A model generated the notes under the pieces. The model did not search any database. It had not been told where the DNA came from and saw only the letters and a list, made by a program, of their open reading frames with translations. Shown here in pieces: positions 35,114 through 44,084 of a stretch of 64,000 bases of DNA. How positions within the stretch are numbered: position 1 is the stretch's first letter; every line of letters starts with the position of its first letter. The position numbers and the translations under genes are program-made. Source of the stretch: JAIBJN01 sp035461525 (GTDB lineage Bacteria; Actinomycetota; Thermoleophilia; Gaiellales; Gaiellaceae). Location of the stretch: positions 1 to 64,000 of the forward strand of contig DATHVD010000040.1 of the NCBI GenBank assembly GCA_035461525.1. Direction: 5' to 3'.

Positions 35114-35359
35114 CTAGAGCACCTCGACGAGAACGGCGACGAGAACGAGCACGCCGATCAGCAAGGCGGCGGCCACGAAGGCGCCCGGGTTCCAGGCAAG
35201 CTCGTTGTCCTGCCGGTAGCGCGACTTCCTGCGCCCCCCGTGGCCCGACGCCGTCTCCGCGGCGGGGTCCGAGCGCGGGCGGCCCGCGGTGAGGCTGAAC
35301 GCGATCGCGAGCCCGACGATGCATGCTGCAGCGAGCACGAGCGGCATCCACCAGCTCAC
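35114..35359 (-). CDS. Small two-helix membrane protein coupled to hutI
   Basis: An 81-residue product with two hydrophobic helices, WWMPLVLAAACIVGLAIAFSL at the N-terminus and AAALLIGVLVLVAVLVEVL at the C-terminus, joined by a basic, glycine-rich linker that includes RRKSRYRQDNELAWNPGAF. No family is recognised. The GTG overlaps the hutI stop by 4 nt, so it is translated with the histidine-degradation enzymes. It is too short for a histidine permease. Confidence 0.6.
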   Translation of the reverse strand: MSWWMPLVLAAACIVGLAIAFSLTAGRPRSDPAAETASGHGGRRKSRYRQDNELAWNPGAFVAAALLIGVLVLVAVLVEVL

Positions 35360-36588
35360 GCGCTCTTCCCTCCCCAGACCACCGTTCCCTCCTTGATCAC
35401 CGCGGCCACCACGTCTCCGCCCAGATGGTAGGCGACGTGACGCCAGTCCGGCGCGTCGATCAGCACGACGTCGGCCGCTCGGCCCGGCGCTAGGCGCCCG
35501 ATCCGGTCGCCGAGCTCGAGGACGTGGGCGGCGTTGACCGTGCAGGCCGCGAGAGCCTCGGCGGGCGTGAGGCCGAGCTGCGTGCAGGCGAGGCTCATGA
35601 CGATCGGCAGGCTCTCGCAGAACGCGCTCCCGGGGTTGAAGTCGGTCGCGAGCGCGACGACCGCCCCCGCGTCCAGAAGCGCGCGGGCCGGAGGCATCGG
35701 CCGGCCGAGCACGAGCGCGGCGACGGGAAGGAGGACGGCCGCGACGTCGCTTCGGGCCAGGCTGCGGACGCCTTCCCGGCCGGTCGCCTCGAGATGGTCG
35801 ACGCTGCGCGCGCCGAGCGCCACCGCCAGCGGGACGCCGCCTGCCTCCGTGAACTGATCGGCGTGGAGCCGCAGAGCCAGCCCGGCGTCCCGGCACGCGC
35901 TGAGGTAGCGATGGGCCTGCGCCGCGTCGAAGGCCCCACGCTCGACGAAGACGTCCGCGGCGACCGCGAGCGACGCGGCCTCCGGCAGCACTTCGGCGAG
36001 AGCGAAGTCGAGGTAGGCGCGGGCGTCGGGGAACTCGGGAGCGACGGCGTGGGCGCCGAGCCACGTCGGGATCCCGCCGGCGGCGGCGACGGCGCGAAGC
36101 TGGTCGAGCTCCGTGTCGCGGTCGAGCCCGTAGCCCGACTTGGCCTCGAAGGTCGTCGTCCCGTGCGCCAGCATCCACCGCCGGTGGCGGTCGACGGCGG
36201 CGGCAAGCCCCTCTCTCCCCGCTGCTCGCGTCGCCCGAACGGTCGAGAGGATCCCGCCGCCGGTGGCGTGCAGCTCTTCGTAGCCCGCGCCTCCCGCGCG
36301 CAGATCGAACTCGTCCACGCGGTCGCCTGCGAAGCACGCGTGCGTGTGGCAGTCGACGAGCCCCGGAAGCGCCGAGCGGCCTCGCCCGTCGACCTCGACG
36401 ACGTCCGCCGGGACCGCTGCATGGTCGAGGTCGGCCATGCGGCCGACGGCGGCTATGCGCGGGCCGTCGCAGAGGACGTAGGCGTCCTCGACGAGGTCGA
36501 GCTCCCGCATCTCCGCGCCGCGCAGGGGCGCGCGCTCGCCCGCCGCGGAAACGGCCTGCGCCAGGTCACGGACGAGCAGAGCCGGCAC
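35356..36588 (-). CDS. hutI: Imidazolonepropionase
   Basis: Third step of histidine degradation, hydrolysing imidazolone propionate to formiminoglutamate. The 410-residue amidohydrolase shows GLVDCHTHACFAGDR (HxH metal pair), FEAKSGYGLD, LHADQFTEAGG with a metal His, SVDHLEAT and LATDFNPGSAFCESLPIVM with the catalytic Asp. It lies 60 nt after hutU. The GTG start matches family length (about 400). Confidence 0.95.
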   Translation of the reverse strand: MPALLVRDLAQAVSAAGERAPLRGAEMRELDLVEDAYVLCDGPRIAAVGRMADLDHAAVPADVVEVDGRGRSALPGLVDCHTHACFAGDRVDEFDLRAGGAGYEELHATGGGILSTVRATRAAGREGLAAAVDRHRRWMLAHGTTTFEAKSGYGLDRDTELDQLRAVAAAGGIPTWLGAHAVAPEFPDARAYLDFALAEVLPEAASLAVAADVFVERGAFDAAQAHRYLSACRDAGLALRLHADQFTEAGGVPLAVALGARSVDHLEATGREGVRSLARSDVAAVLLPVAALVLGRPMPPARALLDAGAVVALATDFNPGSAFCESLPIVMSLACTQLGLTPAEALAACTVNAAHVLELGDRIGRLAPGRAADVVLIDAPDWRHVAYHLGGDVVAAVIKEGTVVWGGKSA

Positions 36589-36648
36589 AACGGCGAACCG
36601 TACTCGACGCTTCGCTCGGCTCCCGGTCGAGCGCCCGCCGACCGCGCG

Positions 36649-38352
36649 TCAGTCGAGGCGTCCGGGCAGCGGGAGACCGTGCGTGTGCGCGGCGTCGAGC
36701 GCGTCGGGGTAGCCGGCGTCGGCGTGGCGGACGACGCCCGTGCCCGGATCGGCGGTGAGCACGCGTTCCAGGCGCTCCGCCGCGTCGTCGGTGCCGTCGG
36801 CGAGAACGACCATGCCCGCGTGGATGGAGTTGCCGATGCCGACGCCGCCGCCATGGTGCACACTCACCCACGTCGCCCCCGCAGCGGTGTTGACGAGCGC
36901 GTTCAGGATCGGCCAGTCGGCGATCGCGTCGGATCCGTCCTGCATCGCCTCCGTCTCGCGGTAGGGGGAGGCGACTGAGCCCGAGTCCAGATGGTCGCGG
37001 CCGATGACCACGGGGGCCGTCACGCGCCCGCTTCGCACGAGCTCGTTGATCGCCAGCCCTGCCCGTGCGCGATCGCCGTAACCGAGCCAGCAGATGCGGG
37101 CGGGAAGGCCCTGGAACGCGACGCGCTCGGACGCCAGCTCGAGCCACCGCTGGAGGAGGGCGTCGTCCGGGAAGAGGTCGCGCAGTACCCCGTCGATCGC
37201 CGCGATGTCGCCCGGCTCCCCAGACAGCGCGGCCCAGCGGAACGGACCGATGCCGCGGCAGAAGAGGGGCCGGATATAGGCCGGGACGAAGCCCGGGTAT
37301 GAGAAGGCGTCCTCTACCCCTTCGTCACGCGCCTCCCCTCGCAGATTGTTGCCATAGTCGAAAACGTAGCTGCCGGCCCGGACGAACTCGAGCATGCCCT
37401 CGACATGCCTGGCAATGGACGCCGACGCGCGTCGGAGGTAGTCGTCCGGGTCCCGCGCCCGGAGCTCGGCCGCCTCGTCCACCGTCAGCCCGGCGGGCAC
37501 GTAGCCGTTGAGCGGATCGTGCGCCGCGGTTTGGTCCGTGACGAGGTCGAAGTGCTCCCCGCGCCGGGCGAGCTCGGGGACGACCTCGGAGGCATTGCCG
37601 AGGAGCCCCACCGAGAGGGCGCGTCCGTCGGCGGCGGCGGCCCGGATGCGCGCGAGCGCGTCGTCGAGCGCGTCGGTGGCCTCGTCCAGGTAGCGCGTCT
37701 CGACCCGCCGCTCGATCCGGCTGGGATCGACCTCCACGCAGAGGACGGCCGCCCCGGCCATGGTCGCGGCGAGGGGCTGGGCGCCTCCCATGCCGCCGAG
37801 GCCCGCGGTCAGGATCGTCCGCCCGCGGAGGTCGGGCTCGCCGAAGTGCTTCTCGCCCGCGGCCGCGAACGTCTGGTACGTGCCCTGCAGGATCCCCTGC
37901 GTGCCGATGTAGATCCAGCTGCCCGCGGTCATCTGCCCGAACATCGTCAGGCCGAGGGCCTCGAGGCGGCGGAACTCGTCCCAGGTCGCCCAGCGGGGGA
38001 CGAGGAGGGAGTTGGCGATCAGGACGCGTGGCGCCGATGGGTGCGTGCGAAAGACCCCGACGGGCTTCCCGCTCTGTACCAGGAGCGTCTCGTCGTCCCC
38101 GAGCTCGAGGAGCGAGCGGACGAGGGCCCTGAGCGCGTCGGGGCTTCTCGCGGCCTTGCCCGAGCCGCCGTACACGACGAGCCTCTCGGGGTGCTCCGCC
38201 ACCTCCGGATCGAGGTTGTTGAGCAGCATGCGGAGCGGCGCCTCGGTCTGCCACGAGCGCGCGTTCAGGACGGCCCCGCGCGGCGCGCGGATCGAGGTCA
38301 GGTCGCCGCAGAGCTCGTCGACGCGGGCGTCGACGGCGGCGGGGGCCTTCAT
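36649..38352 (-). CDS. hutU: Urocanate hydratase
   Basis: Second step of histidine degradation, with tightly bound NAD acting as an electrophile. The 567-residue protein carries YGGSGKAARSPDAL, TAGSWIYIGTQGILQGTYQTF, the NAD-binding LTAGLGGMGGAQPLAATMAG, DQTAAHDPLNGYVPAGLT, YVFDYGNNLR and the catalytic cysteine region RPLFCRGIGPFRW. The ATG overlaps the hutH stop by 4 nt. The length and all hallmark blocks are intact. Confidence 0.96.
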   Translation of the reverse strand: MKAPAAVDARVDELCGDLTSIRAPRGAVLNARSWQTEAPLRMLLNNLDPEVAEHPERLVVYGGSGKAARSPDALRALVRSLLELGDDETLLVQSGKPVGVFRTHPSAPRVLIANSLLVPRWATWDEFRRLEALGLTMFGQMTAGSWIYIGTQGILQGTYQTFAAAGEKHFGEPDLRGRTILTAGLGGMGGAQPLAATMAGAAVLCVEVDPSRIERRVETRYLDEATDALDDALARIRAAAADGRALSVGLLGNASEVVPELARRGEHFDLVTDQTAAHDPLNGYVPAGLTVDEAAELRARDPDDYLRRASASIARHVEGMLEFVRAGSYVFDYGNNLRGEARDEGVEDAFSYPGFVPAYIRPLFCRGIGPFRWAALSGEPGDIAAIDGVLRDLFPDDALLQRWLELASERVAFQGLPARICWLGYGDRARAGLAINELVRSGRVTAPVVIGRDHLDSGSVASPYRETEAMQDGSDAIADWPILNALVNTAAGATWVSVHHGGGVGIGNSIHAGMVVLADGTDDAAERLERVLTADPGTGVVRHADAGYPDALDAAHTHGLPLPGRLD

Positions 38353-39896
38353 GCGAGCTCCCCGGCCTCGCGCTCCACGGCCGCGACGACCTCGCCGCTC
38401 CGGATCGCGCCGGCCACGGCCTCGATGTCTCCGGCCAGCGGGCGGTCCTCGAAGACCGTCGGCGACCGGGAGCGAACGGCGTCGTGGGCGGCGCGAACGG
38501 CCGGGCCGGGCTCCAGCGGCGCCAGGAACTCGACTGCCTGCGCGCCCGCGAGGAGCTCGATGGCAAGGGCGCGCTCGGCGTTGGCGAGCACCTGCCAGCA
38601 CTTGAGCGCCGATGCGTTTCCCATGGAGACGTGATCCTCCTGGCCTGCGCTCGTCGGGATCGAGTCGACCCCGGCGGGGTGGCAGAGCACCTTGTTCTCG
38701 CTCACGAGCGCCGCAGCGACGTATTGCGGGATCATGAACCCGGAGTTGAGCCCGCCGTCGTGGGTGAGAAAAGCCGGCAGGCCGTCCGAGAGCGACGGGT
38801 TCGTCAGTCGCTCCACGCGCCGCTCGGAGATCGACGCCAGCTCGGCGAGCGCCATCGCGGTCGCGTCGAGGGCGAACGCGAGCGGCTGCCCGTGGAAGTT
38901 CCCGTTGGAGACCAGCTCGCCCCTCTCGACGAGGACGAGCGGGTTGTCGGTCGCGGCGTTGAGCTCGACGGCGACGGTCGCCTCCGCGTAGGCGAGGAGG
39001 TCGCGGCTCGCGCCGTGCACCTGCGGCGCGCAGCGGAGCGAGTAGGCGTCCTGCACCTTGTCGCACCAGCGGTGCGCCTCGAGGATTGCCGAGCCCTCCA
39101 GGAGGCGGAGGACGTTGGCCGCCGACGCCTTCTGCCCGGGGAGCGGCCTGAGCTCGTGGATCTCCGGGAGAAAGCTCGAACGCGACCCCTGGAGCGCTTC
39201 GAGGGAGAGCGCGCAGGCGATGTCGGCGGCCCGGGCGAGCCTCTGGGCGCGCACGAGGACGAGGGCGCCGACGGCCGCCATGAACTGCGTCCCGTTGATG
39301 AGCGAGAGCCCTTCCTTCGATTGGAGGACGACCGGCTCGAGCCCGACGCGCGCGAGGGCGTCGGTGCCCGGAAGGGTCTCGCCCTCGACCGTGGCCGCGC
39401 CCTCGCCGACGAGCGGGAGCGCGAGGTGCGCCAGCGGGGCGAGGTCGCCGGAGGCGCCCACGGAGCCGCGGCTCGGGACGACCGGGACGACGCCGGCGTT
39501 CAAGCAGGCGAGCAGGAGCTCGACGGTTTCCGGCCGGGCGCCGGAGAAGCCCTTGGCGAGCGTGTTGGCGCGGAGCAGCATCGCGGCGCGGACGACCTCG
39601 TCCGGGTACGGCTCCCCGACGCCGCAGGCATGGCTGCGGAGCAGCCTGAGCTGGAGCTCGCCGGCGAGCTCGGGCGGGATCGTCTTCGAGACGAAACGGC
39701 CGAAGCCGGTGTTGATGCCGTAGGTATGCTCGCCCTCGCCTTCGGCGGCGACCTGCTCGACGAGAGCACGCGCGGCGACGATCTGCTCCCTGCCCTCGGG
39801 CGAGAGCTCGGCCCGCCTGCCCTCGACGGCAGCGGCCCAGACGTCCGCGAGCGTCAGGTCGCTCCCCGAAAGGGACACGGCGGTGCTGAGCGCCAT
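38349..39896 (-). CDS. hutH: Histidine ammonia-lyase
   Basis: First step of histidine degradation, deaminating histidine to urocanate. The 515-residue enzyme shows the autocatalytic Ala-Ser-Gly (MIO) in RGSVGASGDLAPLAHL, YGINTGFGRF near residue 80, KEGLSLINGTQFM, and QDAYSLRCAPQVHGA. A TACACT box lies 7 nt before the ATG, so the hut operon starts as a leaderless transcript here. No HutC- or HutP-like regulator is encoded nearby. Confidence 0.96.
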   Translation of the reverse strand: MALSTAVSLSGSDLTLADVWAAAVEGRRAELSPEGREQIVAARALVEQVAAEGEGEHTYGINTGFGRFVSKTIPPELAGELQLRLLRSHACGVGEPYPDEVVRAAMLLRANTLAKGFSGARPETVELLLACLNAGVVPVVPSRGSVGASGDLAPLAHLALPLVGEGAATVEGETLPGTDALARVGLEPVVLQSKEGLSLINGTQFMAAVGALVLVRAQRLARAADIACALSLEALQGSRSSFLPEIHELRPLPGQKASAANVLRLLEGSAILEAHRWCDKVQDAYSLRCAPQVHGASRDLLAYAEATVAVELNAATDNPLVLVERGELVSNGNFHGQPLAFALDATAMALAELASISERRVERLTNPSLSDGLPAFLTHDGGLNSGFMIPQYVAAALVSENKVLCHPAGVDSIPTSAGQEDHVSMGNASALKCWQVLANAERALAIELLAGAQAVEFLAPLEPGPAVRAAHDAVRSRSPTVFEDRPLAGDIEAVAGAIRSGEVVAAVEREAGELA

Positions 39897-39903
39897 CGAG
39901 CGA

Positions 39904-39909
39904 AGTGTA
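39904..39909 (-). promoter_or_regulatory. -10 box of leaderless promoter for the hut operon
   Basis: TACACT on the minus strand, 7 nt before the hutH ATG. No operator-like palindrome is evident next to it. Confidence 0.58.
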
Positions 39910-39947
39910 TTGAGCGCCCGGGCGGCGACCGGGTCGCGGCCGTCGCC

Positions 39948-40610
39948 CTAGAGACAGCGCACGTCGGTGACCCGCAGCGCCGCGGACGACACGGGGCCCG
40001 TAACGTCGCCGATGACCTCCATGAAGAGCGGCTCGCGCTGCGACACCTCGCCGCCCTCACCCGTGGCCCAGGTGCTCTCCCAGAGCCCCGTTCCGATGCG
40101 GCCGCCGCCGTCGCCGAAGAACCACGCTCTGACCTCGACGAAGCCCACCTGACAGTCGATCCCGCCCAGGTACCTCAGCTGGCCCGTGACCGTGAGCTGG
40201 CCGATCTCGGGGATCATCTCGGTGTTCTCGATCCTGAACTCGTCCGCCCAGCGGTGGTAGTCGATGTCGACGCTGCCCGCGGGAGGCGCCGGTGGAGCCG
40301 CGCCGCCGCCGCCACCGCCGGTGGATCCGCCGCCACCGCCGCCCGACTGCCCTCCGCCCTGGGGGGAGCCGGAAGCATCGGGCTCGTCCACGGGCGCGCC
40401 GGCGCCGTCGTCCGCGGGCCCCTCGGGCGGGGCGCCGTTCTCGTCCCCGCCGACCGCCTCCGCCTCGTTCGCCCCGGTCCGCTGCGCTGGCGCGACCTCC
40501 GACGCGGGCGTGCCGCCGGAGCCGGCGAGCGCGGACACGATCGCGAACCCGGCGAGGAAGAACACGGGCACGAGCGCGACGACCGTCCAGCGCGAGCGCA
40601 GCGTCCGCAA
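39948..40610 (-). CDS. Membrane-anchored protein with Gly-rich linker and beta-rich C-terminal domain
   Basis: A 220-residue protein. A signal-anchor helix (TVVALVPVFFLAGFAIVSAL) at residues 9-28 is followed by a long low-complexity linker rich in Gly, Pro, Asp and Glu, including two runs of six glycines. The compact extracytoplasmic domain (about 112-220: SVDIDYHRWADEFRIENTEM ... ALRVTDVRCL) has two cysteines. The domain resembles small beta-sandwich modules, but no family is recognised. A broken paralogue lies 1.2 kb away at 41127-41801, with an F420-type oxidoreductase between them. Confidence 0.7.
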   Translation of the reverse strand: MRTLRSRWTVVALVPVFFLAGFAIVSALAGSGGTPASEVAPAQRTGANEAEAVGGDENGAPPEGPADDGAGAPVDEPDASGSPQGGGQSGGGGGGSTGGGGGGAAPPAPPAGSVDIDYHRWADEFRIENTEMIPEIGQLTVTGQLRYLGGIDCQVGFVEVRAWFFGDGGGRIGTGLWESTWATGEGGEVSQREPLFMEVIGDVTGPVSSAALRVTDVRCL

Positions 40611-40660
40611 TCCCCTCCACCTCCTGGTGTTTGCCGTGTCCCGCCGGAGGACGCCTCAGC

Positions 40661-41095
40661 CTAGCGCGTCCGTTCCGCCCAGGCACCGATCCCACCGACG
40701 CGCTCGACCGCGATCCGGAGCCGGAAGCCCGGCGGCGGATCGGCCATCGGCGGGAAGCGGACGTTGGGGCCGAGATACGTGTAGGCGAGCTCCTGCAGGA
40801 GCTCGGGAGCGCCCCCCTCCTCGATCGTCGCGCGGCCGTGGACGACGAGGTACTCGCGAAGCCCGCGGGGGTTCGTCGTCTGCGTCTCGAGCGAAAGGGC
40901 GACCCGCGGGTCGCGGCGCACGTTCCTCAGCTTCTGCTGCTCGCGCAGGTGCGCGGAGACGATGTCGTCGCCGTCGAGGCCCACCCAGACGATCGAGACC
41001 TGCGGGCTACTGTCGCGGTTGAGCGTGACGAGGTGCCCGAGCGCGGCCGACTCGAGGACTGCGCGGGCGCTTTGGGGAAGGACGCCCATGGCCAC
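40661..41095 (-). CDS. PPOX-class F420-dependent oxidoreductase
   Basis: A 144-residue split-barrel flavin/deazaflavin-binding protein: LPQSARAVLESAALGHLVTLNRDSSPQVSIVWVGLDGDDIVSAHLREQQKLRNVRRDPRVALSLE is the characteristic N-terminal two-thirds of the actinobacterial PPOX/F420 group, in which the Lys-Arg stretch near residue 55 contacts the cofactor. The substrate is unknown. It lies between two related anchored proteins, all on the same strand. Confidence 0.85.
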   Translation of the reverse strand: MAMGVLPQSARAVLESAALGHLVTLNRDSSPQVSIVWVGLDGDDIVSAHLREQQKLRNVRRDPRVALSLETQTTNPRGLREYLVVHGRATIEEGGAPELLQELAYTYLGPNVRFPPMADPPPGFRLRIAVERVGGIGAWAERTR

Positions 41096-41126
41096 ACGAG
41101 TCTAGCGGCCGCCGCACAGGCGTCCT

Positions 41127-41801
41127 TTAGCCGCAGGTCACCTTGTAGACCCGGATCGCCGCGAACGTGGCCCTGTGCCTGACCATGCCGTAGACCTCCA
41201 TCTCGAGCCACTCGTTCACCGGCAGGCCGCTCACGCCGACGGCCCAGTCGGTCTCCCAGAATCCCTGGCCGACGGGATCCCGCTCCTCGTCGTAGAAGAG
41301 CCCTCTGATCTCGACGTTGGCCGCGCGACGGTCACCGAGCCGAAGCTCTCGACGAGCTTCGTCTTCCTCATCTGGAACCGACCACCCCAATCCCCGTAGT
41401 CGATCTCGATGACGCCCTTCGGTGGGCCCGGAGGCGGTGCGCCGCTGTCGTCCGGCGCCGGCGGAGGAACGTGGACGGGCGGCGGGCCCTGCGGAGCCGT
41501 CCCGTCCTCCCCCTCGGGCTCGGCGGGGGTCGTCGCTCGTGGGCCCGGGCTCCGCCGGAGCGGCCGGGGCGTCCCCCGCCGCGTCGGAGCCCGTGACGAC
41601 CGCCGCGGGCCGGTCCTCCGCCTCCGTGCCGAGCGGCTGCGCGGCAGGCTCGGGTCGGCCGCCCCCACCGCGGTCCACCATCGCGGTCACGACGGCAAAG
41701 CCGGCCAGGAAGAACACGGGAACGAGCGCGACGATGGTCCACGGTGAGCGCAGTCTCCGCACCTTCCTCCTTCCGTCCCCGACCCCCACGAAGCCCCTCA
41801 C
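41127..41801 (-). pseudogene. Broken paralogue of the Gly-linker anchored protein
   Basis: The N-terminus (SPWTIVALVPVFFLAGFAVVTAMV) is nearly identical in type to the intact protein at 39948-40610, and the C-terminus (IRGLFYDEERDPVGQGFWETDWAVG ... IRVYKVTCG) aligns with its last 60 residues. The middle (PKGVIEIDYGDWGGRFQMRKTKLVESFGSVTV) is in another frame. Two frame changes, one in the Pro/Gly linker near 41530 and one near 41330, are therefore present, and about 15 residues matching LRYLGGIDCQVGF of the sister copy are missing. This is decay or deletion after tandem duplication, although sequencing error could explain the first shift. Confidence 0.65.
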
Positions 41802-41864
41802 GTAGCGACGGCCTCACCGTCCGAACCCAACCCGCTACCGGCGGACGACCGTGGGCAACTCGCA

Positions 41865-41870
41865 TACGCT
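41865..41870 (+). promoter_or_regulatory. -10 box of leaderless promoter for the MFS gene
   Basis: TACGCT 10 nt before the ATG. This decides between the ATG and a GTG 30 nt further upstream, which would lie before the box. Confidence 0.55.
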
Positions 41871-41880
41871 TCGCCGCCGC

Positions 41881-43179
41881 ATGGCCGACCCCGTCACGAA
41901 CGTCCCCGAGGAGTCGCGGGTCGAGGCGCAGCCGCCCCCGGGGCGCGCGCTCGCGCTGCTCGGCCGCCGCGACTTCCGCCGCGTCTTCGTCGCCGTGAGC
42001 GCGAGTGAGCTCGGCGACGCGCTCCAGTACATCGCGCTGATGTGGTTCGCCTACGAGGCCGGCGGCGTGCTCGGCGTGCTCGCGGTTCGCCTCGCCGACA
42101 GCGTCCCGGCCCTCGTCTTCGGGCTCCACGGCGGGCTCGTCGCCGACCGCTGGGACCGCCGGCGGGTGCTCATCGGCGCCGACGTCGCCCGCGGCGCGAT
42201 CCTGATCCCCGTCGCGGTCGCCGGCCTGACCGGCGAGCTGCCGCTCTGGGGGCTCGTCGTCGCCGCGTTCCTGTTGACGACCGCGACGAGCTACTTCGAC
42301 CCGGCGTACGGCGCCCTCCTCCCCACGCTCGTCGACCGGGAGAACGTCCAGCAGGCGAACGGGCTCGTGCGGGCGACGGCGGAGGCGCTCTCGATCGGCG
42401 GCTGGGCGGTCGCGGCCGGGCTGCTCGCGGTCATGCCGGTGAGCACGTTCTTTGCCGTCAACGCGGCGACGTTCCTCGCCTCCGCCGCGATCCTCGCCAC
42501 GGTGCGGCCGGGACGGCCGCGTCCCGAGGCCGCGGTCGGCGGGCGCGGCGGCATCGCGGCCGGCTTCGCGGCGCTACGTCCCCACCCACTGCTCGTCGCA
42601 GCGGTCGTGGCTCTCGGGCTGGGCGTCACCGTCTCGGCGGGCACGTGGATCGTCGGCGTCCCCGAGGTCGTCAGCGAGAGCCTCGGCCGGGGCGCGGGCG
42701 GCTTCTCGCTCGTGATGGCCGGCTACGCGGTCGGCGCGGTCGCGGCGGGCGCCTGGCTCGCGCGGCATCCGATCCGCTGCAAGGCGCTCGGAAGCCTGCT
42801 CGCCTGGGTGTTCTACCTCCCGGCCTACCTCCTGCTCGCGTTCGCCGGCTCGCTGGGCGCGGCGATGGCCGGCGCGCTCCTCGCCGCGCTCGGCCAGGGG
42901 TCGGCCGTGATCCTCCTCAACTCGGCGGCGCAGGAGAGCGTCCCCGACCGCGTGCTGGGCCGCGTCATGGGCGTCGTCTCGCTCGTCCACCGGGGCGCGC
43001 ACGCCACCGGGCTCCTGCTCGTCGCCCCGCTCTTCGCCGTCGCGGACCACGATGCGGTCTTCGTCGGCGCCGCGCTCGCGCTCCCGCTGCTCGGGCTCGC
43101 GTGCGCGGCCTGGGCGCTCACGCGTCGTCCAGGAGCCGGAGCTCCAGCACCCGCGACGGGTCGAACCCCTCGATCCTGA
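41881..43179 (+). CDS. MFS transporter
   Basis: A 432-residue major-facilitator protein with about 12 hydrophobic helices. The family loop after helix 2 reads GLVADRWDRRRVLIGADVARG, and NSAAQESVPDRVLGRVMGVVSLVHRGAH lies before helix 11, both typical of the MFS_3/enterobactin-exporter-like group of drug or metabolite exporters. The substrate is unknown. The ATG was preferred because of the TACGCT box 10 nt upstream. The last 62 bp overlap ftcD on the opposite strand. Confidence 0.86.
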   Translation: MADPVTNVPEESRVEAQPPPGRALALLGRRDFRRVFVAVSASELGDALQYIALMWFAYEAGGVLGVLAVRLADSVPALVFGLHGGLVADRWDRRRVLIGADVARGAILIPVAVAGLTGELPLWGLVVAAFLLTTATSYFDPAYGALLPTLVDRENVQQANGLVRATAEALSIGGWAVAAGLLAVMPVSTFFAVNAATFLASAAILATVRPGRPRPEAAVGGRGGIAAGFAALRPHPLLVAAVVALGLGVTVSAGTWIVGVPEVVSESLGRGAGGFSLVMAGYAVGAVAAGAWLARHPIRCKALGSLLAWVFYLPAYLLLAFAGSLGAAMAGALLAALGQGSAVILLNSAAQESVPDRVLGRVMGVVSLVHRGAHATGLLLVAPLFAVADHDAVFVGAALALPLLGLACAAWALTRRPGAGAPAPATGRTPRS

Positions 43180-44008
43180 GCAGGGCGCCGGCCGCCTCGA
43201 CGGCCGGGCCGGCCGGCATGAGGCCGACGAGCTCGGAGCCGGCGACGTCGATGCCGCGGACGGCCGCCTCGGCGGCGATCCGTCCGACGATCTCGTGGAG
43301 AGCGGACGCCTGCCAGTCTGTGACGTTCATGCTCACCTGCACGAGGCCCGCCTGGGGGAGCGAGAGGCCGAGGGCGCGGACGCCGGGGAAGCCGCCGTCC
43401 CGCTCCCGGACGAGACGGGCGATCTCGCGCGCCGCGTCGACGTCGTCCGAGCGCAGGTTGACGTTGAAGGCGACGAGCGGCCGCCGGACGCCCACGATCA
43501 CGCCTCCCGCCGACGGGTGCAGCCGCGGAGGGCCGCGATCGGGGGCGACCTCGCCGGCATCGAGGCGACGCTGGAGCTCCTCCGGCCCGCCGCGGCGGTA
43601 GAACGCCGGCTCCCGGCCGTCCTCCGTAAGGCGACCGTAGAAGAAGACGGGCAGGTCGAGCTCGCCCGCGATCCGGCTCGCAAGCTCGAGCGCGGCCCGC
43701 TTCGCCGGCGCCTCGGCGCCCGGCTCGAGCGGGACGAGCGGGACGACGTCCGCGGCGCCGATCCGCGGGTGGGCGCCCTCGTGGCGGCGGAGGTCGACGC
43801 ACTCGGCCGCGCAGCGGACGCCGGCGAGCAGCGTCTCGACGAGGTCGGGGCCGTCGCCGACGAGCGTGAACACGGAGCGGTGGTGATCCCGGTCGGATTG
43901 GACATCGAGGAGGCGCGCGGGCGCGGAGAACGCCTCGCGGAGGGCGGCGAGCACAGCCTCGTCCCTGCCCTCGGAGACGTTGGGGACGGACTCGAGCGGG
44001 AGCGGCAC
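43118..44008 (-). CDS. ftcD: Glutamate formimidoyltransferase
   Basis: Transfers the formimino group of formiminoglutamate to tetrahydrofolate, completing histidine degradation to glutamate. The 296-residue protein is the formiminotransferase part only, without a cyclodeaminase domain: SVPNVSEGRDEAVLAAL, LLDVQSDRDHHRSVFTLVG, HEGAHPRIGAADVVPLVPL with the active-site His, and FNVNLRSDDVDAAREIA. A TATGCT box lies 6 nt before the GTG start. It is separated from hutHUI by about 3.2 kb but is the logical last enzyme, since no hutF or hutG is present. Confidence 0.94.
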   Translation of the reverse strand: MPLPLESVPNVSEGRDEAVLAALREAFSAPARLLDVQSDRDHHRSVFTLVGDGPDLVETLLAGVRCAAECVDLRRHEGAHPRIGAADVVPLVPLEPGAEAPAKRAALELASRIAGELDLPVFFYGRLTEDGREPAFYRRGGPEELQRRLDAGEVAPDRGPPRLHPSAGGVIVGVRRPLVAFNVNLRSDDVDAAREIARLVRERDGGFPGVRALGLSLPQAGLVQVSMNVTDWQASALHEIVGRIAAEAAVRGIDVAGSELVGLMPAGPAVEAAGALLRIEGFDPSRVLELRLLDDA

Positions 44009-44014
44009 GCGCGG

Positions 44015-44067
44015 AGCATAAAGCGGCCGGAATCGGGCGGGGAAGCCCGGAAGGCCGCGACTACACT
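44015..44067. promoter_or_regulatory. Divergent promoters of ftcD and the ABC exporter
   Basis: TATGCT on the minus strand lies 6 nt before the ftcD GTG. TACACT on the plus strand (44062-44067) lies 17 nt before the ATG of the first ABC gene, leaving a leader of only about 10 nt with no Shine-Dalgarno sequence. Confidence 0.5.
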
Positions 44068-44084
44068 CGGCGTTAGGTCCCTCG

